A DNA stretch of 64,000 nt from Bacteroidaceae bacterium (lineage in GTDB: Bacteria; Bacteroidota; Bacteroidia; Bacteroidales; Bacteroidaceae): assembly GCA_017483605.1 (NCBI GenBank), contig JAFUWG010000052.1, positions 43,454 to 107,453 on the forward strand, given 5' to 3'. The translations under genes were made by a program, and so were the position numbers. The notes beneath the pieces were generated by a model, which was not told the DNA's origin, did no database searches, and worked only from the letters and a program-made list of their open reading frames with translations. Position 1 is the first letter of the stretch; each line of letters opens with the position of its first letter. Positions 8,765 to 17,550 of this stretch are shown here, piece after piece.

Positions 8765-9940
8765 ATGAAGAAAAATTTCCTTATCATGGGTCTCCTCGCA
8801 TTGGGACTCGGCTTCACGACTACTTCTTGTAGCGATGATGATGATGACAATGAAATCACAGAAGAAGAGGCACAAAACCTCGATTACACATCTGAAAATG
8901 CTGCTGCATGGGGCAACTACGCAGTCAATGTGGCAATGCTGCTTTCACAGGATTCGCAGAATCTTTACGATGAATGGGAAAGCGATTTTGCTGCTGCATT
9001 CAGAGGTCATACCGCAGGTTCTGGCTACAAGTCTGCTAACGATTGCGTTCAGCAGATTATCGAAGGTTGTATTGACATCGCCAACGAGGTAGGTACAGCC
9101 AAGATTGGTGAGCCTTACGACTATTGGAAGGCAGGTCAGAAAAACCAGGCTCTCTACGCTGTGGAATCATGGTATTCTTGGCACTCTCGTGATGACTACA
9201 AGAACAACATCCTCTCAATTGCCAACTCTGTTTTGGGTATGCGTCTGGACGGCGACCCTTCTAAGTTCAACTACAGAGCCGTCGGTACCGATTCACACAG
9301 CATCATCGTTGCAAGTATGCAGAATGCCAACCTGTTGCAGCCATCCATCGCTGTATGGCGTAACATCTGTGCTGCATGGACTGCCATCGACAACATTCCA
9401 CAGCCTTTCCGCAACAACATTGGTTCTACAGAGACAGAAGAGGCAATGGAAGCATGTGCAGCACTGGTGGAAAGCCTCGAAACACTGAACGGTCTGATTG
9501 GTGAAAACCTCTCTGAAGAAGATGCTCAGGCAATCGTGAATCAGTTCGTTGATGAGGTTGCCTTGCCAACTTACTCTGACCTCGTTGCCAAGAACAACGC
9601 ACTTCTTACTGCTGTTAGAGCATTACAGGCAAACCCATCTAACGCAGCCTTCTCTGCTGCTTGTGCTGCTTGGCTCGCCGCTCGTCAACCTTGGGAGACT
9701 TCTGAGGCATTCCTCTTCGGTCCTGTATCAGAACTTGGTCTCGACCCCAATATGGACTCTTGGCCACTTGATGCTGTGGGCATTGCAAACTTGCTCAAAT
9801 CACAGAAGTGGTCTGAGATGGAGTGGAAGGGTGACTACGACGAGGATGATGAGGCTATCGAAGCCGCTCAGTCTCTCCGTGGTTTCCACACGCTGGAGTA
9901 CCTGCTCTTCAAGAACGGTCAGCCACGTACTGTAAAATAA
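8765..9940 (+). CDS. imelysin-family lipoprotein
   Basis: A 391-aa exported lipoprotein with lipobox TTTSC at about residues 18-22, followed by an acidic stretch DDDDDNE that resembles a surface lipoprotein export signal. The C-terminal motif RGFHTLEYLLF corresponds to the imelysin GxHxxE motif, and RQPWETSEAFLFGPV is the other family signature. Imelysins (peptidase M75 group, including EfeO-like proteins) are linked to iron uptake; no peptidase activity is established. It follows the porin by 44 bases and precedes the di-heme oxidoreductase, a pairing I know from other bacteria. Confidence 0.88.
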   Translation: MKKNFLIMGLLALGLGFTTTSCSDDDDDNEITEEEAQNLDYTSENAAAWGNYAVNVAMLLSQDSQNLYDEWESDFAAAFRGHTAGSGYKSANDCVQQIIEGCIDIANEVGTAKIGEPYDYWKAGQKNQALYAVESWYSWHSRDDYKNNILSIANSVLGMRLDGDPSKFNYRAVGTDSHSIIVASMQNANLLQPSIAVWRNICAAWTAIDNIPQPFRNNIGSTETEEAMEACAALVESLETLNGLIGENLSEEDAQAIVNQFVDEVALPTYSDLVAKNNALLTAVRALQANPSNAAFSAACAAWLAARQPWETSEAFLFGPVSELGLDPNMDSWPLDAVGIANLLKSQKWSEMEWKGDYDEDDEAIEAAQSLRGFHTLEYLLFKNGQPRTVK

Positions 9941-9978
9941 ACTTTAGATAATAACTTGTTAGTTACCCAAGTGGAGGC

Positions 9979-9999
9979 GGAAAATGCATGACATTTTCC
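9979..9999 (+). other. intercistronic hairpin
   Basis: GGAAAATG (9979-9986) and CATTTTCC (9992-9999) pair around a five-base loop in the 130-base gap between the imelysin and di-heme genes. No T run follows, so it may be an RNA-stability or attenuation element. No promoter core was seen in the gap. Confidence 0.4.
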
Positions 10000-10070
10000 C
10001 CTTCACTCTTGTGGTTTAAGAAAGTAATTCATCTAAGAATCGCACAAAAGAATAACGTAAATATTTGTTT

Positions 10071-11624
10071 ATGAACAAATTAATAAATAAAATAAATCTT
10101 TTCGCCATACTGTCGGCTGCTTTGATGTTAACGACATCCTGCGATGATGACTCCGAAGGCATCGACACCTTTGTGGAGACTCATGCTAAAGATTTGGAGA
10201 ACTATGCCCTCTCGGCTGGTACCTCCACCATCTTTTGGGACTCTTCAAAGTCTTTCGACACCGACGCTGAATGGTTGACAGGTGTCTATGCCACTCGTTT
10301 TCAGCACGGCGACCGCCTCTACGACAATGTGACCGCCAACTATGGCCCCGTCTATGCAGGTTACTCATGCGGCAGTTGCCACATGAACGCTGGACGTACC
10401 ACGCCTGGCGTGTGGAACACCATCGGACAGGATGCCGACGGCACGCCCGTCTATGGATCGGGCACCAACGGTATGTCCGCGATGCTTGTCTATGTAGCCA
10501 GAAAGAACGGCGTTTTCTTCCAAGACTATGGCCGTGTGCTGCACGACCAATCCATCTACGGAGTGACAGCCGAAGGAAAACTGCAAGTGCGTTGGGATTA
10601 TCAGACCTTCCAGTTCCCCGATGGAGAAGAGTATGAACTGGCAAAGCCGAACTTTACGGTCGTGGAATGGTACAAGAAGATGTGGGACAATGTGAAGAAA
10701 GATTCTGTCACTATCAATCCCGAAGACCTTTTCTGCACAGTCCGCATCCCACTCCGCCACGTCGGCATGGGACAGATGATGGCTATTGACCGCAACGAGA
10801 TTGAACAACTGGCAGCCAAGAGCAATTACCCTGAGTACGGCATCTCCGGTCGCTGCAACTACATCACCGAACGAGGCGTGACGGGGGTCGGTCTTTCTGG
10901 CAACAAAGCCCAACACCTCGACTTGACGGTGGAACTTGGCTTCTCTTCCGACATGGGTGCAACCAACTCACGCTATCCAGAGGAGATTTGCGAGGGACAG
11001 TCGCAGATGACACAAGGCTCGATGATGGGTCTTACATACGACCAACTCGACGTGCCCACCGAAGACATGGAGAACATTGACCTCTATCTGCACAGTCTTG
11101 GTGTTCCTGCTCGACGTTTGGGCAGCAAGACCACCAATGTGACCTTCACCCGCTCGGACGGCACTAAAGAAACAATGACTGAACGTGAGGCTGTACAAAA
11201 AGGCGAGCAGATGTTCTATCAGGCAAAGTGCCACCTCTGCCATGTGACTACGCTGCACACTCGTCCACGTGGTGCAACATTGCTCAACGGCACCGAACTC
11301 CCTTGGCTCGGCAGTCAAACCATCCACCCCTATTCTGACTATCTGCTTCACGACATGGGTTCCGAAATTATGGGTGTAGGTCTCAACGACAATTACTCCA
11401 GCGGACTTGCTCGTGGCAACGAATGGCGTACCACCCCACTTTGGGGCATCGGTCTTCAGAAGAAGGTGAATGGTCACACCTACTTCCTGCATGACGGTCG
11501 TGCCCGCAACTTCACCGAAGCCATCATGTGGCACGGCGGTGAAGGCGAGGCAAGCAAGAACCTCTTCAAGAAGATGGACAAAGCCGACCGCCAAGCCCTC
11601 CTCAAATTCCTTGAGTCTTTATAA
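10071..11624 (+). CDS. di-heme oxidoreductase lipoprotein (COG3488-like)
   Basis: A 517-aa lipoprotein (lipobox LTTSC near residue 24). It has two c-type haem attachment motifs: CGSCH at about residues 100-104 and CHLCH at about 387-391. The segments AGRTTPG, WRTTPLWGIGLQ and FLHDGRARNFTEAIMWHGGE are typical of the di-heme oxidoreductase family once called thiol oxidoreductases. The electron donor or acceptor is unknown. The ATG at 10071 is preferred to the TTG two codons upstream. Its haem needs CcsBA, encoded three genes downstream. The neighbours suggest that it changes the redox state of iron or a haem-iron complex. Confidence 0.88.
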   Translation: MNKLINKINLFAILSAALMLTTSCDDDSEGIDTFVETHAKDLENYALSAGTSTIFWDSSKSFDTDAEWLTGVYATRFQHGDRLYDNVTANYGPVYAGYSCGSCHMNAGRTTPGVWNTIGQDADGTPVYGSGTNGMSAMLVYVARKNGVFFQDYGRVLHDQSIYGVTAEGKLQVRWDYQTFQFPDGEEYELAKPNFTVVEWYKKMWDNVKKDSVTINPEDLFCTVRIPLRHVGMGQMMAIDRNEIEQLAAKSNYPEYGISGRCNYITERGVTGVGLSGNKAQHLDLTVELGFSSDMGATNSRYPEEICEGQSQMTQGSMMGLTYDQLDVPTEDMENIDLYLHSLGVPARRLGSKTTNVTFTRSDGTKETMTEREAVQKGEQMFYQAKCHLCHVTTLHTRPRGATLLNGTELPWLGSQTIHPYSDYLLHDMGSEIMGVGLNDNYSSGLARGNEWRTTPLWGIGLQKKVNGHTYFLHDGRARNFTEAIMWHGGEGEASKNLFKKMDKADRQALLKFLESL

Positions 11625-11662
11625 TTCCCAGAAATCTTACATTCCTTATAATTCCACAAAAA

Positions 11663-12877
11663 ATGAAATCACTCTATATCGCAGCACTCGCTGCACTCAC
11701 CTCGCTCACCGCATCTGCACAGAGCGACAACTACGACGCAGATAACGGCGTTGTAACCATCGGAGCCGACCGTATGTTCCAAGTAGAGAGCAAAGACGGC
11801 AACTTCTCCTTCAAGCCCTACCTCATGCTTCAGACAGCCGCCAACTTCAACTACTACGACGATGAAGGTCTGGACAAGGCTTACAACCAAGACAACGTAG
11901 CCAACTCTGGCTTCTCTTTCCCCTACGCCGTGCTGGGTTTCACCGGTAAAGCATACAAGATTGTCACTTACAACCTCTCCATCAATGCCTCTCAGTCAGG
12001 CGGTGCCCTGCTTCAGCAAGCATGGTTCGACGTGAAAGCAAGCAACGCTTTCGCTGTCAGAGTGGGTAAGTTCAAGACTCCATTCAGCCACGCCTATCTG
12101 ACCACACTGGGCGAAACACTCATGCCCAATCTGCCCACTTCTCTCACCGCCACCACCATCATGCCATACGCCCTCAACGCCGTCACCCCCAAGATTGGTA
12201 CAGGCTTCGACCTCGGCGTGATGGCTCATGGTAAGATTGGCAAGTGGTGGGGCTATGAAGCAGGACTCTTCAACGGCACAGGTGCTACCATCAACACTTC
12301 CACCAAGACACTGTCCGATGACTGGCACATCCCTTCTCTGCTCTATGCCACACGTTTCACATGGGCACCTATGGGTCCCATGCCAGCCACACAAGGCAAT
12401 CCTAAACTCTTGAAAGAAAACAAATTCCAGTTGGCGGCATCAGCCAATATCAACGTGGAGAGTGAAAGCGAAAGCACCAACGACACTCGCTACGGACTCG
12501 AAGCCACATGGCTCTACAAGAAACTCTACCTTGGTGCCGAGTTTTACTACATGAACATCGACTTCACCGACCGTCAGAAAATCAGCGACCACTTCAACTA
12601 TCTCGGCGGCTACGTGCAGGGCGGCTACTTTGTGGCTCCACAGACACAGGTGGCACTTCGTTACGACTTCCTCGACCGCAACGGCACTGACAAGGACGGT
12701 TTTCTCAACATGCCAGCCGTTGGCGTCAACTACTTCATCAAGGGTACAGGCCTGAAACTCTCCGCCATGTATCAGTACATCGGCCGTACAGGTCACGAAA
12801 CCCAACTCGACCGCGACAACGACGACCTCGGCGTAGCCAAGCACTCAGCCACCATCATGCTTCAGTACACATTCTAA
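11663..12877 (+). CDS. porin (phosphate-selective porin O/P-like)
   Basis: A 404-aa outer-membrane protein with signal peptide MKSLYIAALAALTSLTASAQ. The segments FKPYLMLQTAANFNYY, VRVGKFKTPFSHAYL and TGFDLGVMAHGKIG are typical of the OprO/OprP-like barrel family, and it ends in ATIMLQYTF with the terminal Phe that aids barrel assembly. It lies between the di-heme protein and the mono-heme cytochrome lipoprotein. This second porin of the operon may serve the same substrate as the first, but specificity cannot be read from sequence. Confidence 0.85.
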   Translation: MKSLYIAALAALTSLTASAQSDNYDADNGVVTIGADRMFQVESKDGNFSFKPYLMLQTAANFNYYDDEGLDKAYNQDNVANSGFSFPYAVLGFTGKAYKIVTYNLSINASQSGGALLQQAWFDVKASNAFAVRVGKFKTPFSHAYLTTLGETLMPNLPTSLTATTIMPYALNAVTPKIGTGFDLGVMAHGKIGKWWGYEAGLFNGTGATINTSTKTLSDDWHIPSLLYATRFTWAPMGPMPATQGNPKLLKENKFQLAASANINVESESESTNDTRYGLEATWLYKKLYLGAEFYYMNIDFTDRQKISDHFNYLGGYVQGGYFVAPQTQVALRYDFLDRNGTDKDGFLNMPAVGVNYFIKGTGLKLSAMYQYIGRTGHETQLDRDNDDLGVAKHSATIMLQYTF

Positions 12878-12904
12878 CACATGACGATTCATTCGACACA
12901 TAGC

Positions 12905-13645
12905 ATGAAAAAGTCCATCACATTCATTGCCGCACTCTGCACCCTCGGCATGTCATTCACGGCTTGCGACGACGGCCATGTGGATGACCCCGTCTATGAA
13001 CACACATCCGACGGCTACGAAGTGCAGATTACGGGCACCTTCAAGAGTCTCGACACATGGACAGGAGCCTATTCGGTCGTGGCAGGAGCCTTCGACGACG
13101 AAAGCGAGTATTCGCTCATCCAGAAAGTGCTGCCATCCTCTGCCACCGACTCCACCACGGAAGTCATCACCCTGTCCAACGTGTCCATCGACTCCAAGAC
13201 CCTCGAGATAGCCGTGGTCAATACCCTTCGCAAGCGTATTGCCACCATCTACAGTTACGACATTCCAGAGAATCAACGCCTCGACGACACCATCAAGATT
13301 AACGTGGGCACCCTCAATGTCGGCATGTTCGGAGCCATCGACCAGTTCATCTTCCAAGGCACAGGCACCAACTGCTCCCGTTGCCACAGCAGTGCCGAAG
13401 GAGCAGGACACCTCGACCTCACGTCAGCCAACGCCTACGCATCCTTGGTTGGAAAGACAGCCTATAAGGACAGCACCCAGACACGCATCCTCCCAGGAGA
13501 TGCCGAGGGTAGTTTCCTCTATAAAGTCATCACCCAAGGAGACGAACACGTCAGTTACTCACATCAGGGACTTTTCACCGACGAGAAATATGCCGCATTC
13601 CTCGACATCATCGCCTCGTGGATTAACGGTGGAGCCAAAGAATAA
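12905..13645 (+). CDS. mono-heme cytochrome c lipoprotein
   Basis: A 246-aa lipoprotein: MKKSITFIAALCTLGMSFTAC gives a clean lipobox. A longer frame starts at 12881, but its N-terminal extension spoils the signal peptide. The middle (about residues 20-140) is beta-rich and unrecognised. Near the C-terminus is one c-type haem motif, CSRCH at about residues 157-161, followed by ILPGDAEGSFLYKVITQGD and a closing IASWINGGAKE, as in small cytochrome c domains. It probably passes electrons to or from the di-heme protein of the same operon. Confidence 0.8.
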   Translation: MKKSITFIAALCTLGMSFTACDDGHVDDPVYEHTSDGYEVQITGTFKSLDTWTGAYSVVAGAFDDESEYSLIQKVLPSSATDSTTEVITLSNVSIDSKTLEIAVVNTLRKRIATIYSYDIPENQRLDDTIKINVGTLNVGMFGAIDQFIFQGTGTNCSRCHSSAEGAGHLDLTSANAYASLVGKTAYKDSTQTRILPGDAEGSFLYKVITQGDEHVSYSHQGLFTDEKYAAFLDIIASWINGGAKE

Positions 13646-13672
13646 ACACCCCCTCAGAACACAACAGAAGAG

Positions 13673-15124
13673 ATGAACAAACAGAAGACCCTCCTATACA
13701 TCCGTCGCACTTCCTTCGCTCTCTATGCGATACTCGTCGTCATCATGGCGATTGCGACCATTGTCGAAAACTACTACGGCACCGATTTTGCCCATCAGCA
13801 CATCTACGAAGCCTGGTGGTTCATCGCTCTGTGGATAGCGGCACTTCTCACCACCCTTCCCTGTGTTCCCCGACACATTCAGGGCATCTGGCGACAGTTA
13901 CGCCACCAGCGTACTGCCGCCACCGCCCTGATGCTCTTTGCCACCACGGCACTGACGGCCGCCGAAGTACGCGTCACCGAACGGGCACAGGCAGATTCGC
14001 TCCGTACCCTGCAGGTCATCTACAACAACCGCATCTGCCCCCTCAACACCCCTGCCCGCGACTTCGTTCTCAAACTCACCGGCAAGCCCACCTTCCAAGG
14101 ACTCACCGCCGAGCAAGTGTTCCTCTCCTGGGCACAATACCCTGAAGACTGGAAAGACGTTGAGATGATTAAAGTGAAGAAAGCGGCTGCCAAGCACCAA
14201 CTGGGCATCAAGGGCGACTATGCCCGTTTCGCCGACTTTTTCGACGCACACGGCAACTACCGCCTCATCCCAGGAGATTTCCCGGACCTCGAAGACCGAC
14301 TCACCCTTGTGGTGCTCCTCACCCAAGGAAAACTCTTCGACCCTCTGCCACGAGGCGTTCAACCCCTCTCCACCCGGAAGGTGCAGGCAGAACTCTTCTA
14401 CAACGCCGTCCCTTGGGACACCATCCTCTTTGCCTCCTGCTTCACCCTTGCGTTCCTCCTCTTCTTCCTCACCCTTTGGAAGAAGGCTGACATCCCGTGG
14501 GTACGCACATGCAGCACCATCGTCAAGTGCCTCTTGACCTTGCTGCTCGTCGTTTCTTTGGGCATCCGCTGGTACATTTCTGAGCACATTCCACTCTCCA
14601 ACACCTACGAGACCCTACTCATCATCGCCCTCACGGCACTCGTCATTGCCAGCCTCACCCACAAAAACGCCATTCCCCCACTCCTCGTGGCAGGAGCCAC
14701 CTTGCTCGTTGCCCACATCGGTGCCCTCGACCCTCAAGTCACCTCGCTGATGCCCGCCTTGCAAAGCCCCTGGCTCTCCTCCCACGTCACCACCATCATG
14801 ATATCCTATTGCCTTTTTGCCCTGCTCCTCTTCCGCCCCAACCGCACCATGCTCATCTGGGCAGAACTGCTGCTTGGCACAGGCATCCTCCTCGGCTCCA
14901 TCTGGGCAAAGACCGCATGGGGCACCTACTGGAGTTGGGACCCCAAAGAGACCTGGGCGCTCATCTCGCTCATCGTCTATATGTATCCACTCCACACCGC
15001 CACCCTCCCGTGGTTCCGCAGCGAAAGCCACCAGAAACTCTACCTCCGGTTGGCATTCCTCACCATCCTGATGACCTATTTCGGCTGTAACTACCTGCTC
15101 ACAGGTATGCACAGTTATAAATAA
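13673..15124 (+). CDS. ccsA: system II cytochrome c synthetase, fused CcsB-CcsA
   Basis: A 483-aa polytopic membrane protein that attaches haem to exported CxxCH proteins. The N-terminal third holds a short ResB/CcsB-like part with membrane helices near residues 12-30, 44-62 and 80-95 and an exported domain. The C-terminal part is CcsA, with the haem-handling WWD motif WGTYWSWDPKETW at about 415-428. Candidate external His ligands are EHIPLSN, SSHVTT and GMHSY. It is much shorter than many Bacteroides CcsBA fusions, which I recall as nearer 800 aa. It ends the operon whose two cytochrome products contain three CxxCH motifs, so it is likely dedicated to them. Confidence 0.88.
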   Translation: MNKQKTLLYIRRTSFALYAILVVIMAIATIVENYYGTDFAHQHIYEAWWFIALWIAALLTTLPCVPRHIQGIWRQLRHQRTAATALMLFATTALTAAEVRVTERAQADSLRTLQVIYNNRICPLNTPARDFVLKLTGKPTFQGLTAEQVFLSWAQYPEDWKDVEMIKVKKAAAKHQLGIKGDYARFADFFDAHGNYRLIPGDFPDLEDRLTLVVLLTQGKLFDPLPRGVQPLSTRKVQAELFYNAVPWDTILFASCFTLAFLLFFLTLWKKADIPWVRTCSTIVKCLLTLLLVVSLGIRWYISEHIPLSNTYETLLIIALTALVIASLTHKNAIPPLLVAGATLLVAHIGALDPQVTSLMPALQSPWLSSHVTTIMISYCLFALLLFRPNRTMLIWAELLLGTGILLGSIWAKTAWGTYWSWDPKETWALISLIVYMYPLHTATLPWFRSESHQKLYLRLAFLTILMTYFGCNYLLTGMHSYK

Positions 15125-15155
15125 ATGTACAAATGTGAAATGTGAAATGAAAAAT

Positions 15156-15183
15156 CTTCATTCTTCATTCTTCATTCTTCATT
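15156..15183 (+). repeat. heptamer tandem repeat in a promoter
   Basis: Four exact copies of CTTCATT end 9 bases before the -7 element of the Rid-family gene, so the tract spans the expected -33 position. Just upstream, GTGAAAT-like words (15135-15149) are also repeated. Confidence 0.9.
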
Positions 15184-15192
15184 AAAAATCCG

Positions 15193-15201
15193 TATCTTTG
15201 C
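15193..15201 (+). promoter_or_regulatory. promoter -7 element of the Rid-family gene
   Basis: TATCTTTGC lies only 8 bases before the ATG at 15210, so the transcript would be leaderless or nearly so. No TTG is found at the usual -33 spacing; the heptamer repeat occupies it. Confidence 0.65.
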
Positions 15202-15209
15202 ATCCGATT

Positions 15210-16349
15210 ATGGAATTTCAAGCATTAAACATAGAAGAAATTGGAGCACGCATCGAACTGACCAGTTTTCATGCGGGCGAAGTGACCGAGTTTCACGCCA
15301 TGCTCCACGTTGACCCTCGGGGAGAAGTATTCGCCGACCAACTTTCACGCATCCAGCGTGCAGAGCAACACCTCAAAGCCCTCGACATCATGGCAGGAGC
15401 CAAAGCCGTCTTCAAACGCTACTTCCTCAGCGACGCCACCAATCAGGTGCCCGTCATCAGCGAAGACGACCAATGCACCATCTCCTACATCCAGCAGCCG
15501 CCACTCGACGGCTCTAAACTTGCCATCTGGCTCTACCTGCAACGAGGCACAGACATCTGCAATGTCAACGAATCTACCGTAGTCACCCACAATGGCTACC
15601 GCCACATCTGGACCATGGGACTCATCAACAACACCGCTGATACCTCCTACATGCAGACGTGGAAGACCCTCTTCACCTACATTGACATCCTCAAGATGTT
15701 CAACGCCACTCTCGAAGCCAACTGCATCCGCACCTGGTTCTTCGTCCGCGACGTCGATACCCAGTACAACGGACTTGTCAAGTCACGCCGCGAATGTTTC
15801 GTCGAGCAAGGACTCACCCCCGACACCCACTACATCGCCTCTACAGGCATCGGCGGCAACCCTGCCGACCCCAAGGCACTCGTGCAACTCGGCTCCTATG
15901 CCATGACAGGCTTCCAGCCCCAGCAGCAGCGATACCTCTACGCCCTGACCCACCTCAACCGCACCATCGAGTATGGTGTCACCTTCGAGCGAGGCATCCT
16001 CATGCAGTATGGCGACCGCAACCATGTTTACATCTCAGGCACCGCCTCCATCAACAACAAGGGTGAAGTCCTCCACGTGGGCGACATCGAAGGCCAGACA
16101 CGCCGCATGTGGGAGAACGTAGAAAAACTGCTCGAAGAAGGCGGCATGGATTGGGGCGATGTCATGCAAATCATCGTCTATCTTCGCGACGGAGCCGACT
16201 ACCAGATGGTCAAGAATATGTTCGAGGAAAAATTCCCCCACATCCCCTACGTCATCACCCTCGCCCCCGTCTGCCGTCCCACATGGCTCATCGAGATGGA
16301 GTGCGTCGCAGTCAAGGCTGCCCACAACGAGCAGTTCCGCAACTTCTAA
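15210..16349 (+). CDS. Rid-family (YjgF/chorismatase-like) protein
   Basis: A 379-aa protein starting MEFQALNIEEIG; a TTG-type start upstream lies in the promoter and is rejected. The C-terminal third (from about residue 255) is a Rid/YjgF-like domain: VYISGTASINNKGEVLHVGD, the helix QTRRMWENVEKLLEEGGMDWGDV and VIYLRDGADY-type strands. The N-terminal part with RTWFFVRDVDTQYNGLV resembles the chorismatase/FkbO arrangement of tandem YjgF-like halves. Substrate is unknown; the Rid superfamily includes enamine deaminases and chorismate-hydrolysing enzymes. It is probably a single-gene unit, closed by the strong terminator at 16382. Confidence 0.7.
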   Translation: MEFQALNIEEIGARIELTSFHAGEVTEFHAMLHVDPRGEVFADQLSRIQRAEQHLKALDIMAGAKAVFKRYFLSDATNQVPVISEDDQCTISYIQQPPLDGSKLAIWLYLQRGTDICNVNESTVVTHNGYRHIWTMGLINNTADTSYMQTWKTLFTYIDILKMFNATLEANCIRTWFFVRDVDTQYNGLVKSRRECFVEQGLTPDTHYIASTGIGGNPADPKALVQLGSYAMTGFQPQQQRYLYALTHLNRTIEYGVTFERGILMQYGDRNHVYISGTASINNKGEVLHVGDIEGQTRRMWENVEKLLEEGGMDWGDVMQIIVYLRDGADYQMVKNMFEEKFPHIPYVITLAPVCRPTWLIEMECVAVKAAHNEQFRNF

Positions 16350-16381
16350 GTTTGAAGGCAGAAAACAAGAAACAATAAAGC

Positions 16382-16432
16382 CAACACAAAGAAGAGGGCT
16401 TCCTTTTTAGGGAAGCCCTCTTCTTTGTGTTG
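16382..16432. terminator. bidirectional terminator
   Basis: A 22-base stem beginning CAACACAAAGAAGAGGGC pairs with its complement around a loop of Ts. It lies between convergent genes (Rid-family on plus, DUF2442 on minus) and has A/T runs on both sides. Confidence 0.85.
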
Positions 16433-16457
16433 TATCTACACTTCTCCATTGTCGTGA

Positions 16458-16700
16458 CTATGCCACTTTCAACAAATCAAGTACAGAGTACACCCTCGTC
16501 ATATTTTCGAAGGTAAAAAACTGGTCATCAAGTACCATCCATTTGTTACGCTCCTTCACAGGCATCTGCTGGATATCTGGGAAAAACGAAACGGGAACAA
16601 TCACCTCTCGTCCGTCCATCAATCGTGCCAGCATCTTACCACGATAAGCCGTAAAATTTAGGTCTTTAATGCCTAATGTCACACCTTTAATCTTACACAT
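16458..16700 (-). CDS. DUF2442-like protein
   Basis: An 80-aa cytosolic protein. The segment GREVIVPVSFFPDIQQMPVK followed by ERNKWMVLDD matches the DUF2442 pattern (GR-x-VP-x-S-x-FP, then a Trp). AAGGA precedes the ATG. It is the last gene of a five-gene minus-strand run, 19 bases after the caspase-like gene. DUF2442 proteins are often partners of DUF4160 proteins in toxin-antitoxin-like pairs, but no DUF4160 gene is seen here. Function is unknown. Confidence 0.7.
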   Translation of the reverse strand: MCKIKGVTLGIKDLNFTAYRGKMLARLMDGREVIVPVSFFPDIQQMPVKERNKWMVLDDQFFTFENMTRVYSVLDLLKVA

Positions 16701-16719
16701 TTCCTTGTCTTCCTTTCAT

Positions 16720-17535
16720 TTATTTTTCGACATCATAACACTCCACATACTGGCTTACAGTCGATTTGTAATCCAAAGTTCCTTGCATGGCGATTCGACC
16801 ATTCTGGAAGACATTCCAACGACCGCCCTTGTGACCCGCCTTGTCCACGATGTACTCATTGTACCCACCCGCATTGTCCATCTGACACATCACGAGGTTG
16901 GGAGCAGCAATCACGGCGACATTCTCAATCTTCTTTGAGAGAATCTCCGACAATTGAGCCGCAAAGCCATTCTCACCCTCACCCGACAGACACGAGTGTA
17001 ACACCACAGGGAAAGGCTCCTTGCGATATTTCGTCAATATCTCATAGCCATTGAGGCACTGCATAATCATGTCAGCCGTTTGCTCTGGTGTCAGTTCCTG
17101 TCCTCCTATCAGCAACTTATCATTTGCGGCATTTTCTGGGTCTTCCAATCCATGAGCCGCAATGTGGAAACCAGGACCACCACGAAAATACTCCTCACAA
17201 ATCTGCCGTGCATTCCTCCTCTCCCAATCCGACAAGTTCTTATCGTCCACAAGTGCTACACGCACATTCAAATCGGGTGTAACTTGCGAGAAATGAAATG
17301 CCCCTTTCGTGAAGTCTGTCTGTTCAACGACTGGCACTTCCACTTCTCCGAGGTGATACGCGTTATCATGTACCTGTGGGGCCGATTGCCCGTCGAAACA
17401 GTCTTGAAAATTCTCCAACTCTTGCATCAACTCAGCCAATTGCTTCTGTTGCTTTTTGCTCTGAGCCTGTGCCGATAGAGTGCAGGAAAACAGCACGAAA
17501 GCCATCATTCCCACATAGATTATAGTCTTTTTCAT
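16720..17535 (-). CDS. exported clan CD (caspase-like) peptidase candidate
   Basis: A 271-aa protein with signal peptide MKKTIIYVGMMAFVLFSCTL ending near SAQAQ. The segment GPGFHIAAHGLEDP gives a candidate catalytic His128-Gly129, and 54 residues later PVVLHSCLSGEGENGFA gives Cys182; this His-Gly and Cys spacing fits clan CD folds (caspases, C80 self-cleaving domains). The tail GGYNEYIV and GGRWNVFQNGR resembles C-terminal parts of such domains in bacterial toxins. No substrate is known. It lies in an operon of exported proteins. An alternative is a non-catalytic member of the fold. Confidence 0.65.
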   Translation of the reverse strand: MKKTIIYVGMMAFVLFSCTLSAQAQSKKQQKQLAELMQELENFQDCFDGQSAPQVHDNAYHLGEVEVPVVEQTDFTKGAFHFSQVTPDLNVRVALVDDKNLSDWERRNARQICEEYFRGGPGFHIAAHGLEDPENAANDKLLIGGQELTPEQTADMIMQCLNGYEILTKYRKEPFPVVLHSCLSGEGENGFAAQLSEILSKKIENVAVIAAPNLVMCQMDNAGGYNEYIVDKAGHKGGRWNVFQNGRIAMQGTLDYKSTVSQYVECYDVEK

Positions 17536-17550
17536 GATGAGTCTCTATTT

